Assembly (NCBI RefSeq): GCF_001949145.1 | Contig: NW_019091465.1 | Location: forward strand, 934,446-998,445 | DNA from: Acanthaster planci | Taxonomy: Eukaryota; Echinodermata; Asteroidea; Valvatida; Acanthasteridae | Reading direction: 5' to 3' | Length of the DNA stretch: 64,000 bases | Shown: piece after piece, positions 45,892 through 59,700 of the stretch | Numbering within the stretch: position 1 is the first letter of the stretch | How the letters are laid out: every line of letters starts with the position of its first letter | Translations under genes and position numbers: made by a program | Notes under the pieces: model-generated | Told to the model about the DNA's origin: nothing | The model's input: the letters and a program-made list of their open reading frames with translations, nothing else | The model's database searches: none

Positions 45892-47617
45892 ATCAACTTG
45901 CACCTGGGAGAGTGTAGAAGGAGACACGCCGAATTCTTCAAATTACACAACTGTCGACTTGACAAACTTTATAAGCCCCAAAGAATACTATTTCCAAAAA
46001 CTAATGATCTCTTTGGTAGAACAATGCCTGAACTCCACCAATGTCGAACATTAACATGATACACAGTTTATCTCCCACAGATTCAACAAGAAGAAAACTT
46101 GTATCGAAATCAAAGTCCAGAACAGAAGAGGGCGCAGTTCCAAAACAGGTGGAGCCGTTTCCGAGCGGCACGATTATTGCCAGTATTTTTAAATACAGTG
46201 ATTTCTCCAAATAACCGGTCCCTCGCTACTAATTGGCGAGCCTTTAAACTATGCGCACACAGGAACTTCAGTTGAAAAATGAAATCAATTTCGCAAGCCT
46301 GAATGCCGCAGAACCGGCACCAGCCGCCGGGTATCCAGCTTTTGTGGTGGTGGCGGTGGTGGGGGGAGGCAAATTGGAGACTTCGGCTTTGGTCTCATTC
46401 AACATGATGTTGGGGGGGAATCAAAAGCCTTACTCTCAGTCCCGAGATATACTTGCTTTTATTTTGTCGTGTTGTTTTCGTAGGGTTTTGGTGCTAATAT
46501 TTGATAAATGGAATATTATTAATATTTGATAAAAAAATCTGGGGGCAAGCACCCCACCCTTCGCTAGATACGCCTCTAGTACAAAACTCCGGCGGCAGTG
46601 TCAGCTTCGGGTTTACACAGAATTAATATTGATATCTTCGTACACCTGATATATTCAGCATGTGGAAAACCTCAGGAGAAGTTATTCACATACCTTTCTT
46701 GATCACAGTGTTAACCATAGTTAAGACCGAAATGAGACAACTGTCCTGGCACCCGCATAGGCACCACCCCGTTGAAACCAAAATTCACCGGAAATCGTTT
46801 GGAAGTTCTTGTTACTTAATTGCTTAATTTTGAGCATTGTATTACAAAATAGAATGATCATAATCTGTGTCATTGGACCACTCTGTCGCCATTCAATTCT
46901 TTTGAAGTGAGTATTTTCACCAACTTATGACCACCGCAACTGAAGTTGTGCTGATATTTTGACTATTATTTCCCAGGTTATTGTTAGTAGTGCACTAACG
47001 TGAGGGCATCATAGGAATGAGAAAGTAACGATAGACAGGAGAGAGGAACTGGCGTGACGCTAGGTGTGTGAAATCGGAGGAAGGAAATGCTTACTCCCAC
47101 TGTGCTTGAAATGGGAACGTAATCATCTAGTACTAGCTTGACGAGCAGAGTACTAAGTAGGCCTACATAGGATTGAAGAAATTGGTGGATCACTTACCGT
47201 CTTTGGAAGGAACTGAGTTGCTACATTCAACTATGAATACATTTGAATTCTCTTCAATCGGGAACACTAATTAAACTGTCTGTGAACTTTAATTTTGTAA
47301 AGTTCTAATCGACTTCTTTTTGCAGATTATTATTTCGAGATTTATTTCACCAAATCAGAGGAAAACGATATAAGGACTGCAATAAGTCTAACTGCATCCA
47401 GCCAATCAGGCGGCACCATTCCATTGGAGCATTCCTGCATTTAACCAGGCACCACTTCCTGATTCACTCACCACGCGTGTTTACGATCGGGTTTGCGAGG
47501 GGACAACCCTAGCCGGTCTGTAATTCGATACCTCGCTCGTCAGAATTCCCTCCGTAGAATTCTGCTGACGACTGTGCCGACTGACAGCGAGAGAGTATTA
47601 CCGAAACCGCATGCGGA

Positions 47618-47733
47618 ATGGCCAGTGCGGCCGGTATCATCAACCATCGGCGCACCATTCGCCAGGCCAGCCTGAAGTCGGCCGCAAGCGCCATGGACAT
47701 TCTGATGAGCATGGGCTTTCCCAAGCATAGAGT
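47618..47733 (+). CDS. UBASH3B: UBASH3 exon 1: start and first part of the UBA domain
   Basis: The ATG at 47618 (GGAATGG, good context) begins MASAAGIINHRRTIRQ, followed by the UBA helix 1 and the MGFP loop. The donor is AGAGT|GTATGT, phase 2. An out-of-frame ATG at 47611 opens a 39-codon overlapping frame ending 47730. Confidence 0.88.
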
Positions 47734-50700
47734 GTATGTATTCATGCAGTTTAAACGCTACCGTAGTCTTCACTGCTCACTGATTTTACCGCTCAGTTTG
47801 TCAATTTATTCCATGCTCTGTGATTTCAAAATTAAACCTATCTATGAAAGAGTTCCATATATGAGGACAAGACCAATTTTGCCTTAAGATGTCTGGTTAT
47901 AATCAGTATTATGGCCACCAGGAAGTGACAACATGTCCTAGGCTAAAGAGTGCAATTTAGCTAAGGAAATTCTAAAGGATTTACTTAGAAAACACTGAAG
48001 GCTCATGGCATCAAGTGTAGTCCATATATGCGGAACTCTTTCTTTTCCCTGTGCATACATGTACACAGGGAACCAGCATCTGGTGACCAGTGAAGTCATT
48101 TCTTGGTTTTATGTAAGCATGATGTTAAAACTAGGAAAATACATACATGTATACTCATCTGCTGTCTGTCTGCTGGACCCAAGACTCTCCCAGCGGCGTA
48201 GCGAAGGCATTTTCTTTGGGGGGTGGTGTGCCAGGGTCAATTTGCCGACTGGTCGATGTACATCAATTTAATTCATGACATCAATTTCAGTTTCATTTGC
48301 CGACTGACCCTTTATTTGCCGACTGAAAAGAATTATGGGGGGGTGCAATACCCCCCACACACCCCCCACTCGCTATGCCGCTGGTCACTCTGCTTCGCCA
48401 TTTTTGACATTTGAGCATAATCTGTTTTATTGTTTTGAGGTGAAATCTGATAATTTTGGTTCATGTAGAATGTGTGACGATTTTATACATGTACGTGTTC
48501 CTGCAAAGCAGCAAAGATCCTTGGATTAGAATGTGTAATAAAAAACCCATGATGTAGGGGGCTTTACATGTAGTTACTACTGTACCTACTGTACTCAGGT
48601 ACCTCCTAATTGTGGACCCATTTGAGACATGCCTTACGTACATATATATGTGCACAGTCACATCCAAGCCTTTATTTATGCCTGACATGTCGCATTTTGA
48701 ACATTTCTGGGTCTCTGGTAGCTGTCCTTCCTCATGGCTTGGAAAAAGCCAGCTCTTTTGGTTCTGTTGTTGAGATTTACCAATGGGACGAGTCTCTCCT
48801 TGTCATGAGTCGCAAAGCTGGTTTTTCCAAGAGTCTCCTTACCAACATCCATGCTTTTACAGGAGAATCTAGAACCCAATTTTTTTGGGGGGGGGGTGGT
48901 GGTGGTGGAGGGTGTTACGTTTGGAATGTCTTATGAGGAACCCTTTATACTGTATGGCTTTGCTGGGGGATAAGGTTACGTTATGGTTGTTTTTTTTTAC
49001 ATGATTTTGCAAGGAAGGAAAATAACATCAGACCCCCAAAATACCTACTATTTCTCAATTAAAAAAAAACAAACAAACTTGGTGGCTCTTTTCTTTTGTT
49101 GGCCACTTCCCCATTCACACTTGGATGCTTTTGGAACTGGAAATGACCAAGTCAGTCTGCGCCCCATGGGGCTGCCTTTCTACTTTGGAAATGGTAACAA
49201 ATGTCTACAGTTTACAGTGACAAAATCCCCACTCTGGCTTGCCTTGGGCCTGAAAAGGTGACCAAGGCCCTCCCCCCTCCACACACATAATCCTTGGGCA
49301 GTAAAGGGTACATGTACGTACATTGTACACACATGAAGTAGGCCTATTAACTACAGTAGGGATACATTTTTTTTAGCAGTTAGCATGGCAACAACATATA
49401 GCACATACAGTTGTGCCTGTGGGCAAAAGTGATTTTGTTCTGGGCATCAATTTCACCTCCATCAATTACCATTTTCAGTTCTAGGTACCGGGTATTCATC
49501 CCAGGATTTCTGTTGGATTATCCCTCAAAGGAAAAAAAACAGGAGTTGTCATTTAAATTAAGTTTATCAATGTTGCATACATGTATATACAGAGGGACCA
49601 GGAGAATACGTAAAATTGTAATGGACTCTCAGTCGGGAACTTTCAATCAGCCCTAACCCCCAAGCATTATTTGGCTTACACTTTACAGAACTCAGTACTA
49701 CAAAACACCACGGACCGTAGTACTCTGAGCCTGAAGGACCTAGCGCTACAAATTACTACCTCTGGCTAGGGCACTTCTTTTGTCACTTGTACAGAGAACA
49801 ATAAAGTTATGCATTCATAGTGCCAGAGCACTGTATGGTACATGTACATTGTCTAAATCTATTGTATTTTATGGCTTCGGACAATAAGGTCACGCCCTTC
49901 CACCATTTTTTTACTACATGTATATGGTATTTCCCTCTATTGATTAGGGTAGCAGAAACACGTAGCCTACATATTGTTCAATGTACGTGTACCAGGTACA
50001 ATGTACATGTACATACATGTATGTGGCTGACTGTACAATAGTCCAACAAATGCACTCAGTCAAGGCGGAAGGCAAGTGGCCAGTCACTGCCCTCTTTCAG
50101 ACTTTCTCAATGTGACACCCGGTCTGGCTTTAGAATGGTTTCAGTTTCTGTGATGGTTTTGATAAAGTGCTAAAGATCTGAATGCTGCATGCAAAATTTT
50201 GCTTTTAAAATGTAAATTGTGTACTATACATACACTTGGAAAATGTGTACAGCCGACATGTACATGTACATGTATGTACCCAGTACACTGTACATACATA
50301 GTCCTTAATGTGACCCACTCTGCCAAAAAGGCCCATAAGTCATACTCTGCCTCTGTATGTAACTGACCATTCCATACGTCTGCCAGAGATCCACTCTAAA
50401 TTTTAGTGTATTTCGGGAATAAAATGTGCAACAGAGGTCAAAAATGCACAAATTTAATCCGTATTAAAGTGCTTCTCTATCCCTGGGAATCACTTAAAAT
50501 CAGTTTGTCATAGTTAAGCCCAAGGGCCATTTTTGCAGAGCCAGTCACATACATGTATGAACCTACATAAATAGGCAAATGTAAAATTTCACTTTTGACC
50601 TTTTGCAAATTATTTTGTAAATTTATACACCTTCAACAGTGTGAACTGTGCATTGAAATCTTTGTTGAAGCATTGTTTACATGTGCGCGTACTGGCCAGT

Positions 50701-53700
50701 ACATACATGTACATGTATGACGCAGTACATGTATACGTGTGCATGTGCATACATGTACATAAATTGTGCAATGTACACGTGTACATGTACATGTATGTTG
50801 CCTTCTTAGTTTGCCGGTACAGTGTACATGTATATACATGTATACATGTACATGTGTACATGTACAGTGTACATGTACATGTATACATGTACACATGTGT
50901 ACGTGTACAATGTACATGTATACATGTACATGTGTACATGTACAGTGTACATGTGTACATGTACATGTACACTGTACATGTTATGTCTGTAAACTGCACA
51001 ACATTGAATTCTTTGTCCAGGGTTTTAGCCCTGTTACTGGTAGAGTGTACTTCACCATCAAGGATGAGTGGGGGTGTGTGATTTGCAAACTCATCTTTGA
51101 ATCTAACTGTTTGGAGCCCCCCCCACAAGATAGAATTCAGACTTATTGGAAATTCAGACTTTTGTCCAGTTACATGTAGTAAAGATGTCGTTCATAATAA
51201 TTTATCGTTTAACAGGAATTCAGGACATAACTTTTTGGACTTAAAATGTCCATCTCAGCATCATCCAGTAGCGCAGAGTAGTCCAGCTTACAGAAAGAGC
51301 TGCTTCTCTGAAAAAATAACTGGAGCTAAATTTGTTTTGAGGAAAGCATTTGAATCGTGTATTTTTTTTTATCACAAAAAATAAATTGAACTACCAGTAA
51401 ATTTGTTTTAAGGAAAGCATTTGCATCGTGTATGTTTTTTTTATCACAGAAACATGTACATGTATAGTCAGCAGCCAAGCAGTACAGGTTGGCATAGTAG
51501 TTCTTTCCTGGAGTTCCGTATGTGGATTAGGTTTTCAGTCCCTACCTGATTCTGTGGGTTTTACCCAGAATATTCCTCTGGGGTTTTCCTCCCACCTCTA
51601 AAAGTGTAACTGCTTTTTCTCACCGTCTCCTCTCTACAGATATGGGTCATTTAGTGGTTGCCCGAGGCACCCTTGTACATGGAAGCCTTCAATCCAAGTT
51701 GTAAATTTGAGGGCCTCCATGGGAAAGCAGTGCTGTTCACTGATTGGGGCTTGCCCTCATGAAATATTCATGACATTTAAATGAAATTTATAGCACCACA
51801 ATTCTTTATTGAGACACAGTTTGTGGTCAGAATTTGCAGCACATTTTATGGAATAGAGAGGGTGCTGAATACCATTGCGGCATTTTCAATGATTTCTGTT
51901 TACAACAATGTTTGTGAACACCCCTGAAAATATGACAGAACTTCAACTTTAAGTGATCACAGGCCCATGAACAAAAGAATGCCTCTCTCTTCAGATATAA
52001 TACTATCGGTTGGGTGGCTACTGGTACTTTGTTGGTGAGGGAATGACTGCTGAATGGGAAACGTGACATTGACCCAACGCCTGGACCGTGAAGTCAGTGG
52101 GTAGGGTTGCACAAAAACTTGGGACTTTAATACAGTTCACCACACTTTACTGTTTCAAAATCTGCCTTAAACTGATACGGTTTTCAAAATGGTCCAAAAG
52201 ATGAATGGACAATTTCAGACGCCCATCTGAATTGTGCAGTGCAGGGCGTACCAGTAGAGCTGCAGTGTCAAGGGAACCATGATTACCAAGTACATGTAGG
52301 CCTAGGGTAATTCCAAAAATGAGGGGTCCAAAAGTGTGACTTTTAGAACTGTATCCCTGTTACATCTGACTGTTGTTATTTGACCTGGAAATATCACCGG
52401 AATTGATTTCGAACTACTGCTGCATGTATTTGTTTGGCAGATAATTTGCATTAATTCATCACTCTTGGAAATTAGAAAATTTGGTTCTGAACTTACAAAA
52501 TCATATGTCAGATGTGACAGGGATACCAAAAAAAATGGACCCCTAACGTCTGGAATTACTCTATTACGTGTTTTCCGAACAGTCAAAGTTTCCGCTAATA
52601 TTTCGCCACCCAAGAACAGTTGAAAGCATGGGTTGTGCGGGGTATACATACATGTAGTTTGAGTGAAGTCAAAGGTGAACCGCACAAATTGCACTGGTCT
52701 GTTAGGAGTACCGTAGACTGAAATGGACATGGACATGGACATGTACATGGACATGGATGCGTGTGCATGTATGGTATACATGTACATGTGGGTGCATTCA
52801 TGTAAAACCAACCTGATTGTTTCAATCCACTGTAGCCTCCGTACTGGCACCGTACAGGGAGAATCCAGCTTTACACGGAGTGCTCAAATTAAATTTCAAA
52901 CTCACACTGTCAGGGCAATGCTGCTAAATTATAATCTTAACTTACTGGCTTCCTTTACAATATTTTATGCCATTTTCTTCAATAAATGCCTACGTATAGG
53001 CCTACACGGGAATTGCAATCGAGGAAGTGAAGTGCTTGCCACTGTATACAAACGTACTAGTGTGCAAGTGTTGATAATCGTGGATGCACAAAACATGGCC
53101 TCGGTTACACGTGCATGTGTAAAATGAAATAAAATGAAGTTGTAACAAAAAGTTGAAAAGAAAGTGATTTATCGCTACTGTACAAGTGGTTGAAGAAATT
53201 GAGAGAGAATGCGGAAATGTGTTGTACCGAGGTGGATCTGGTACATGTTCTGCTATTTAACTATTATTTTTTATTATTATTACATGTGTGATCACATAAT
53301 GTCTGGCAATGACACCAAGGATTCCTCAATAATGTACGTGTACCCGAGGCACTGTAGCCTGAAGAAACCCGTAGAGAGGAGACAGTGAGAAGCAGTTACC
53401 GTGTCAGAGGTGGGAGGGAAACCCCAGAGGAATATTCTGGGTAAAACCCATGGAATCAGGTAGTAATCGAATCCCCAATCCACATGTGGACCGAGTCGGG
53501 ATTCGAACCTGGACCGCAGAGGTGGAAGGCAAAGAAAGGACCATTGCGCCCACCTGACGTGTACATGTACTGGTACAGTGTGTGTGCATACAATGCCCAT
53601 ATAAGAAACTCTACCAACAGCACACGTCGTGAAGAGGCATCTTCAGGGTCATTCTTCCTATCTGACCGACATCACAAACGTTGATGCTTCCTCCAGCGTC

Positions 53701-56700
53701 ATTCTGAGGCAGTGTGAGAATTGAGAAAAATCACCCATTGGCCCAACGTTTTTGTCAGTGTCAGCACAGTAGCTGAAGATGGTGGTGGCGGGGGAGGGGG
53801 GAGTAACCCGGGGGGGGTTAACCTACATCCTTGAGTTGACCACTGTATTGTAATGCATTGTAGAATAGAAGTCCAAATTTTTCATGTTTACAGTGTACAT
53901 GTATAAATGTACATGTACATGTACAATCACATACATGTACATATGTACAAATGTATACACAAAATAAATTTACTTCTGGAATAGTTCACCTTTTCTCTTA
54001 TTCACCTATATACATACTTTCACTACATGTTTGATTCATGCTCCAAAAGTTCACATCAGTTTCCTACTTTCCTTTGTATATTTTCTTTGGCTCTGGTGTT
54101 GCTTTTTAATTTCTTCCCCCACTCAGACCAACTTTTGTTTTTTGGGGAGGCACTTTCCCTTTTCCTCATTTCGTACCAAATCATTCACGCACAGTGTACA
54201 TTTCCTGACATTTCCAACTAAACTACGGTAAATGTACAAACTCTGAAATCACAGTATTTGGTTGCTTAGTACACTTTGCTGGATGTGCTGAACATGCAAA
54301 TATTTGCATTATGCATTGTTAGCACCTTTATGGGATGATGAAACAAGCATTAATTTAGACAGTGGTTGTGACATCTGAAACCAGGTTGCCATAGTTACTG
54401 ACTGTATTATGATCAGAACAGAAACCTGGCTGACAAAGGGGTATAAAAACCAGATAATTGACGAGCCACACGGACTTGTATGTACATGTACTATACATGT
54501 AAAATGAGGACAACTTATACAGGAAATGTGAAACCCAGAAAAAGCAACATTACAGTGTACAGAATAGCAGCACACTGCATAGATGCACATGCACGTGTAC
54601 TTGCCCACCTACCATCATGACCATACATGTGTACATGTACTGTACATATACCACACATTGTGTACTGCACCTGTGCTTGCTACTGTAAGATGTCCTTCAC
54701 AGTCTACATGTAGGTTAAGGTTAATAAATTTTGGGTTAATCTCAGGTCAGGTTTCGGTCCCCATCATTCAACACTTCAGTGTGATGGCTGAGTGCCTGGT
54801 AAGCACAGGCCATATTGTATGGGCCATGTCAATCTACTTGCACCAGTACTTTGTGTATTCCAGATTTTCTTTTTGTGCAGGACTGTTGATGAATGAGAAC
54901 CATCAGCTGTGGATTCAAATGACTGTATACTTGTACATGTCAAAATAGGAACATGTTTGTGTGTCCTTGTGCACAATGTATCTTACAGTTAGCTAAAAAA
55001 CAAATGATGACTAAATTGCAAATTTGTAAATTGCTGGGCGTCCTTTCTAGTTGGATGCATGCATTGTAAATCAGACCATCATACAGAGAATGGAATTGCA
55101 ACTCTAGCTGTTATTGGTTCTAGTTGTGAAACTTTGCAAGCGGTTTTGTTCATCATAAACCTTTCACCTTGGCTTGGAAATTTCACTGTGTGTTCTGGGG
55201 ATGGTGGGAAAAAACCAGGCAGGCTGGTATTTACATGTACATGTAGGCCTACACTCTGTAGATGTAGCGCCTAATGTATCTTGGAATTTTAAACGTTTTA
55301 AAAGAGGTTTCACCCAAAGATTGTATAGCCTCGCTTGGCGGGGCAAGATGGAGAACTCAGCCAAAAAGGTGTTATCACCATGGGCGAAATTCCAGTGTGA
55401 ACATTAATGCATGTATAGGCGCAGGCATACCAGGTCTGCATTCCTCTCACGGCACCTGCACCTGTTGCGTTAACATAAGGAAGTCCTACATGTACATGTA
55501 CCAAAATGGCGCCCATGCAATAACAATGTTTTACACATATTCATGATGAAGTTCTCCATCTTTCAACGCTGTACAATCTTTGGTTTTGCCAGGGGATTTT
55601 TTGAAGATTCCTGCAGGGAGGAAAAAGGTTCATAGATTTCGGAGTTCAAAAATGCCTGTCACACAGAACTCTGAAAGGATATATCATCAACGTTTTGTGA
55701 TATTTTGTACATGTATGTACTTACATTTAGTTTGTGAATTAACACAACTTGTTTGCTTTCTGTTTTGTCTGAAATTCTGTCTGTTTTGTTTCCCTATTTC
55801 TAGAGAAAAGGCTTTAGCAGCCACGGGCCATCAGGACATCCAACTTGCATCCGACTGGTACGTTGATTTGTGCCCTTAGTACATGTAGTTTACATTTAGG
55901 CATGCAACGTTTCCTCAAATCATCCGATTTCGTCATTTTTCACTCCACACTCATGCCACTGAAAATTTTTACAGAACACTGTACAAAGTCTTCAATCTCT
56001 TGTAATGATTGGAATTTCCTGTTTTTTTTTGTCAAGTCCAAGTTATATGCCTGTGCATTGGGCTTGCGCGTGGAGTTCTCAGACTAATAAGGCAGTGTCC
56101 CAGTTACTCATCTGCACTTTGACATTACATTGCAAATTCCTTATGTGATTAATTGCCAGTTTGCTCTGTAGAGTTGGTTGGACTCTGTTACTCCTCACGT
56201 TGTATTTGTCAAATGTAACCTTTTTGTTATCTCAGTCTTGAGTGTTTGTCTAAATTCAAGTAGTTTTAGTCCTTGAAGATGTCTACATTGCTTACAGTTG
56301 GTTTTAGATAAATCGGAGGATTCTGTTTTCATTTGTGTTGGTGTTTTTTAGCAATTTGAACTTAAGGCTTGAGTATTGAAATATTGTACATGTATTTTGA
56401 ACAGGTGCTGAAATGGTGTTTTTAGACTGTTTTGTGTATCTCAATCCAACCTTTGGTTGCAAGTAGTAATAAACCATCACTACCAACATGCATGGTTGAC
56501 TCTGTATGGGAAGTGGCTACAGCCATTACCACGGATTCAGGCATAAAAAAAATTTATCAGACACACCCAAGTAAATTAGGACAAGCCCATTTTACACAGA
56601 TGAGTGATGTGGACCTGTACACTGCACACACACAGAACAGAAACAGGATACGCAAGCAAGCAAATTGACTTCAAACAGATTAAAGTGCCCCTGAGGGATA

Positions 56701-59700
56701 ATTGACGGTGCAATCTATAGAAGCATGCCAGTCGGTTGATGCCGTAACTAATGAGACCACTGATGATTCGCCAGGACGCACTTTCTTCAATGGCACTGTC
56801 TCACTGTCTCTTTTTAAAAAATCTTCCCCAGTGTCTGTCTATACGACAGTGCAACATACACTCTACATGTATATCGCACAGTTTCTTTCAGTGTATGCAA
56901 TCCCATAGGAAAGGACTGTTTGATACACGTGTACTGGGTACATGTACATGGTTTGTACCATGGAGAATTCTACTGCAGATCGTCTGTGAAGATAGGCCAT
57001 AAAAGTATATGTATTTTTGACAACGTGACTTTTTTCTGTTAAATTCTTTTTCAATCCACAAATATCTCTGATCCATGGGGCTAAAGGCCAGCTGGGATCA
57101 TTTTACCCGTGTATTCTTGCACCAAATCCAAGAAAAACAATTGAAATTCAAAACAGGATGTTGAAAAGAAAAACAACACTGGTAAAAAGGTGAAATTAGA
57201 GAGGGTGGATGCATATTTAATTGAGGAAAAATGGAAAAAAAAAACCAAAACGAGCATTGTCAAATGGTTCCATAAATCTACTAGAGCTTGGAATAATATC
57301 TGAGAAGGGGGAGTGGGTTAGCGTAGCGGTTCTTGCCTCGCTTTGCACCAATGAGGACCGGGTTCGAGTCCCGCCTTGGGTCAGGCTTTAAGTGCATTTG
57401 GTTTCCAGTCCATACTCGCTGTCGCAGGTTTTCTCCGGGTACTCCGGTTTCCTCCTGCCTCTATAAAACTGGACCTTCTTCCTAACTCCGTAATGTGATG
57501 CTGATTAATAAAGTGTATGAATAAACGTACAGTTATTGGCGCAAATAGCCTGAGTTGCTGAAAGCGCCATAAAAACAAAACAAAACAAAACAACAACATA
57601 ATGTCTCAGAAAACTACATGTAATACTTGGTCAGACTGCTGGTTACATGTATATAATGTATGGTTTTCAACCCTGCATGTAGTTTTCAAGAGAGCATACA
57701 TGTACATGTACATGTAAGTTATCAACGGTTGAGTTTGTGAAAACTTGCTGTCGTGTTCATGTACAGGTACACACACACCGATATATACATGTATGGATGG
57801 GTAGGTATTCACCGCGTTCAGAGGATAAGTTCATTTGTTCGGGCAATTTGAACTGAGTTGTGAGGACATTTCTGAGTCCTCACCATGTTTTTCAGTCCCA
57901 ATAAAACACCAGTAGCTGAAATGTCGAGTGAACATGCACTGGTATGTCCCCACAACTATGGTGCGGGAGTGGTGCACAGTACATGTGCACAGTATGTAGA
58001 CAAAAGTGTACTCGTTGTAGTAGATGCTGCATGGGACAAGATAAACTAGCTGTGTCCCAGTATCATCCCGGTAGAGTAGACAACACCACATTATGACCAA
58101 TAATAGCTTGTACAGTACTGTACATGTATGCACCGGTACATGTACATGTTTGTGATTAGTACATGTAACATCTTAATCTTTACATCAGTAGTCAGTAGTC
58201 ACACGTAGGTGGATATATGTGGAGTTTGCAAGTTTCCTGCATTTTGACACATCCTGTAATCGTGGTATGGCAAACATATTGCACTCCGTGTTGACTGTTT
58301 CCTCTAAATTATCCTTGTGTCCTGTGTTATGTGCCCTTTAATCCTCCCACCCCACCAAAACAAAAAAGAAGAAAAGTCCGCAAGGCTGTGTCTAAAGCTC
58401 ATATGAACTCACACTAATGTTTGCTATCGACAGGTCCGCACAATTTGTGGTCTTGTCCCAGGAAGAGCGAAGAGCATTATTAAAAAAATAAATCTGATCA
58501 AGACTAATAACTGAAAGTAAAATGCATCCGCACGACGTGTTGTAGAGGCTGGTCCTCTGTACATGTTTGGAGTTTCGATATACCGGTATCGGGGGGGAGG
58601 GGCTACCAGAAAAAGAGGAAGGCCCTGTAGCCTGTGCAAATTCAATGCAGACCACTTCCCCCAGTAGGTGTGATAAGGATCACTCTATATCCTGCTTTAC
58701 TGGATCAGTTCATGTGTTTCTTTTAGTGGGGAGAAAAAAGGTACTGGGTCGGTTCTGATTTTGCATTTGGGAAGATGCTTTTTATCAAAGTCTTGAGTTT
58801 GTAGAGATTAGAATGACATGCCTTGGGAACAGGGAAGGATGAGTCAGGCGACTGTGGTAATGCTATGGTATATGTATATATATATTACCTGTCATTTGTG
58901 GGGTTCCACCAGTGGTGGTGAGCGTTGTATTGAGTCAATGTTCCCAACGGCCACTCCATACAAAACCTAACGTGGTGGTTTCTGTCAAAAGTGGGGCCAT
59001 AGGGAATGACTTGTGAGACTTCACTGATTTTAGAGAATAGTGAAAGATACATGTACATGTACGTGTACAACATCTTTCACTGGGTTTTAGTATAGCATAC
59101 ATGTATAAATTTTTCTGATTTACATGTAAGATACATATACAGATGTGATCATTGTTTGTCATGATTAAACAAGTGATCTGTTGATGAAACACGGAGCCAG
59201 AGGACTTACTGAGTATTCATCTACATGTAGAGTATGCACTGCATATGTACAGTACTTGCTGACTTGGGATTTTTGGTATAGTTTTTACGGGTACTGTACG
59301 TTCATATTTTTGAGGGGTAAGGTTTCTCAGCTTTTTACCTGATTACAGTTTTTTTGTGGGGGGGGGGGATTTCAGCTTTTTTCTCTCACTGGCTGTGTAC
59401 AAAAGTATAGGAGATTTTCACAGTTTAGCTTTTTTATGACATTTGTCAGTTGTTTTCAGCTATTTTTATCATTGGTTAATCTCACCCCTGATTTTGTCTA
59501 GTACATGTACATGCACGTACCGGTACATGTACATTGTACGTCCATGTACGTCTATGTACATGTAGGCCTACTTGTTAGGATTGGATTTCTGATTTTTGTT
59601 TTCCGTTTTCTACGTGCTTAGAAGTTCTGAGAACTTTCTGTTCTGTCGGGGCTTCTGTTACACTACAAATACATGTATATTGCTGGATGTACAGTACATG

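Larger units (their letters stand above)
41285..47617. other. Intergenic region between divergent genes 3 and 4
   Basis: Both promoters should lie here. It is crowded with inverted-repeat elements (41419-42252, 42301-42434, foldback copy at 44330-44515, hairpin at 45717-45891). G-rich tracts occur near 45470-45660 and 46335-46420. No further exon is supported, apart from a weak 31-codon frame at 43235-43330. Confidence 0.55.
47734..55803 (+). other. UBASH3 intron 1 (8 kb), repeat-rich
   Basis: It holds a TIR element (48190-48384), dense TACATG simple repeats (50695-50990), a local duplication (51324-51450), SINE family 2 copies and TIR element K. No extra exon is supported. Confidence 0.8.

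Noticed and set aside
50610-51128. Cys-Thr-Tyr-Met-rich frames on both strands
   Set aside because: They are translations of the ACATGT simple repeat.
57309-57390. tRNA gene
   Set aside because: A and B boxes are present, but the sequence continues into a SINE body and tail and lacks a paired acceptor stem.
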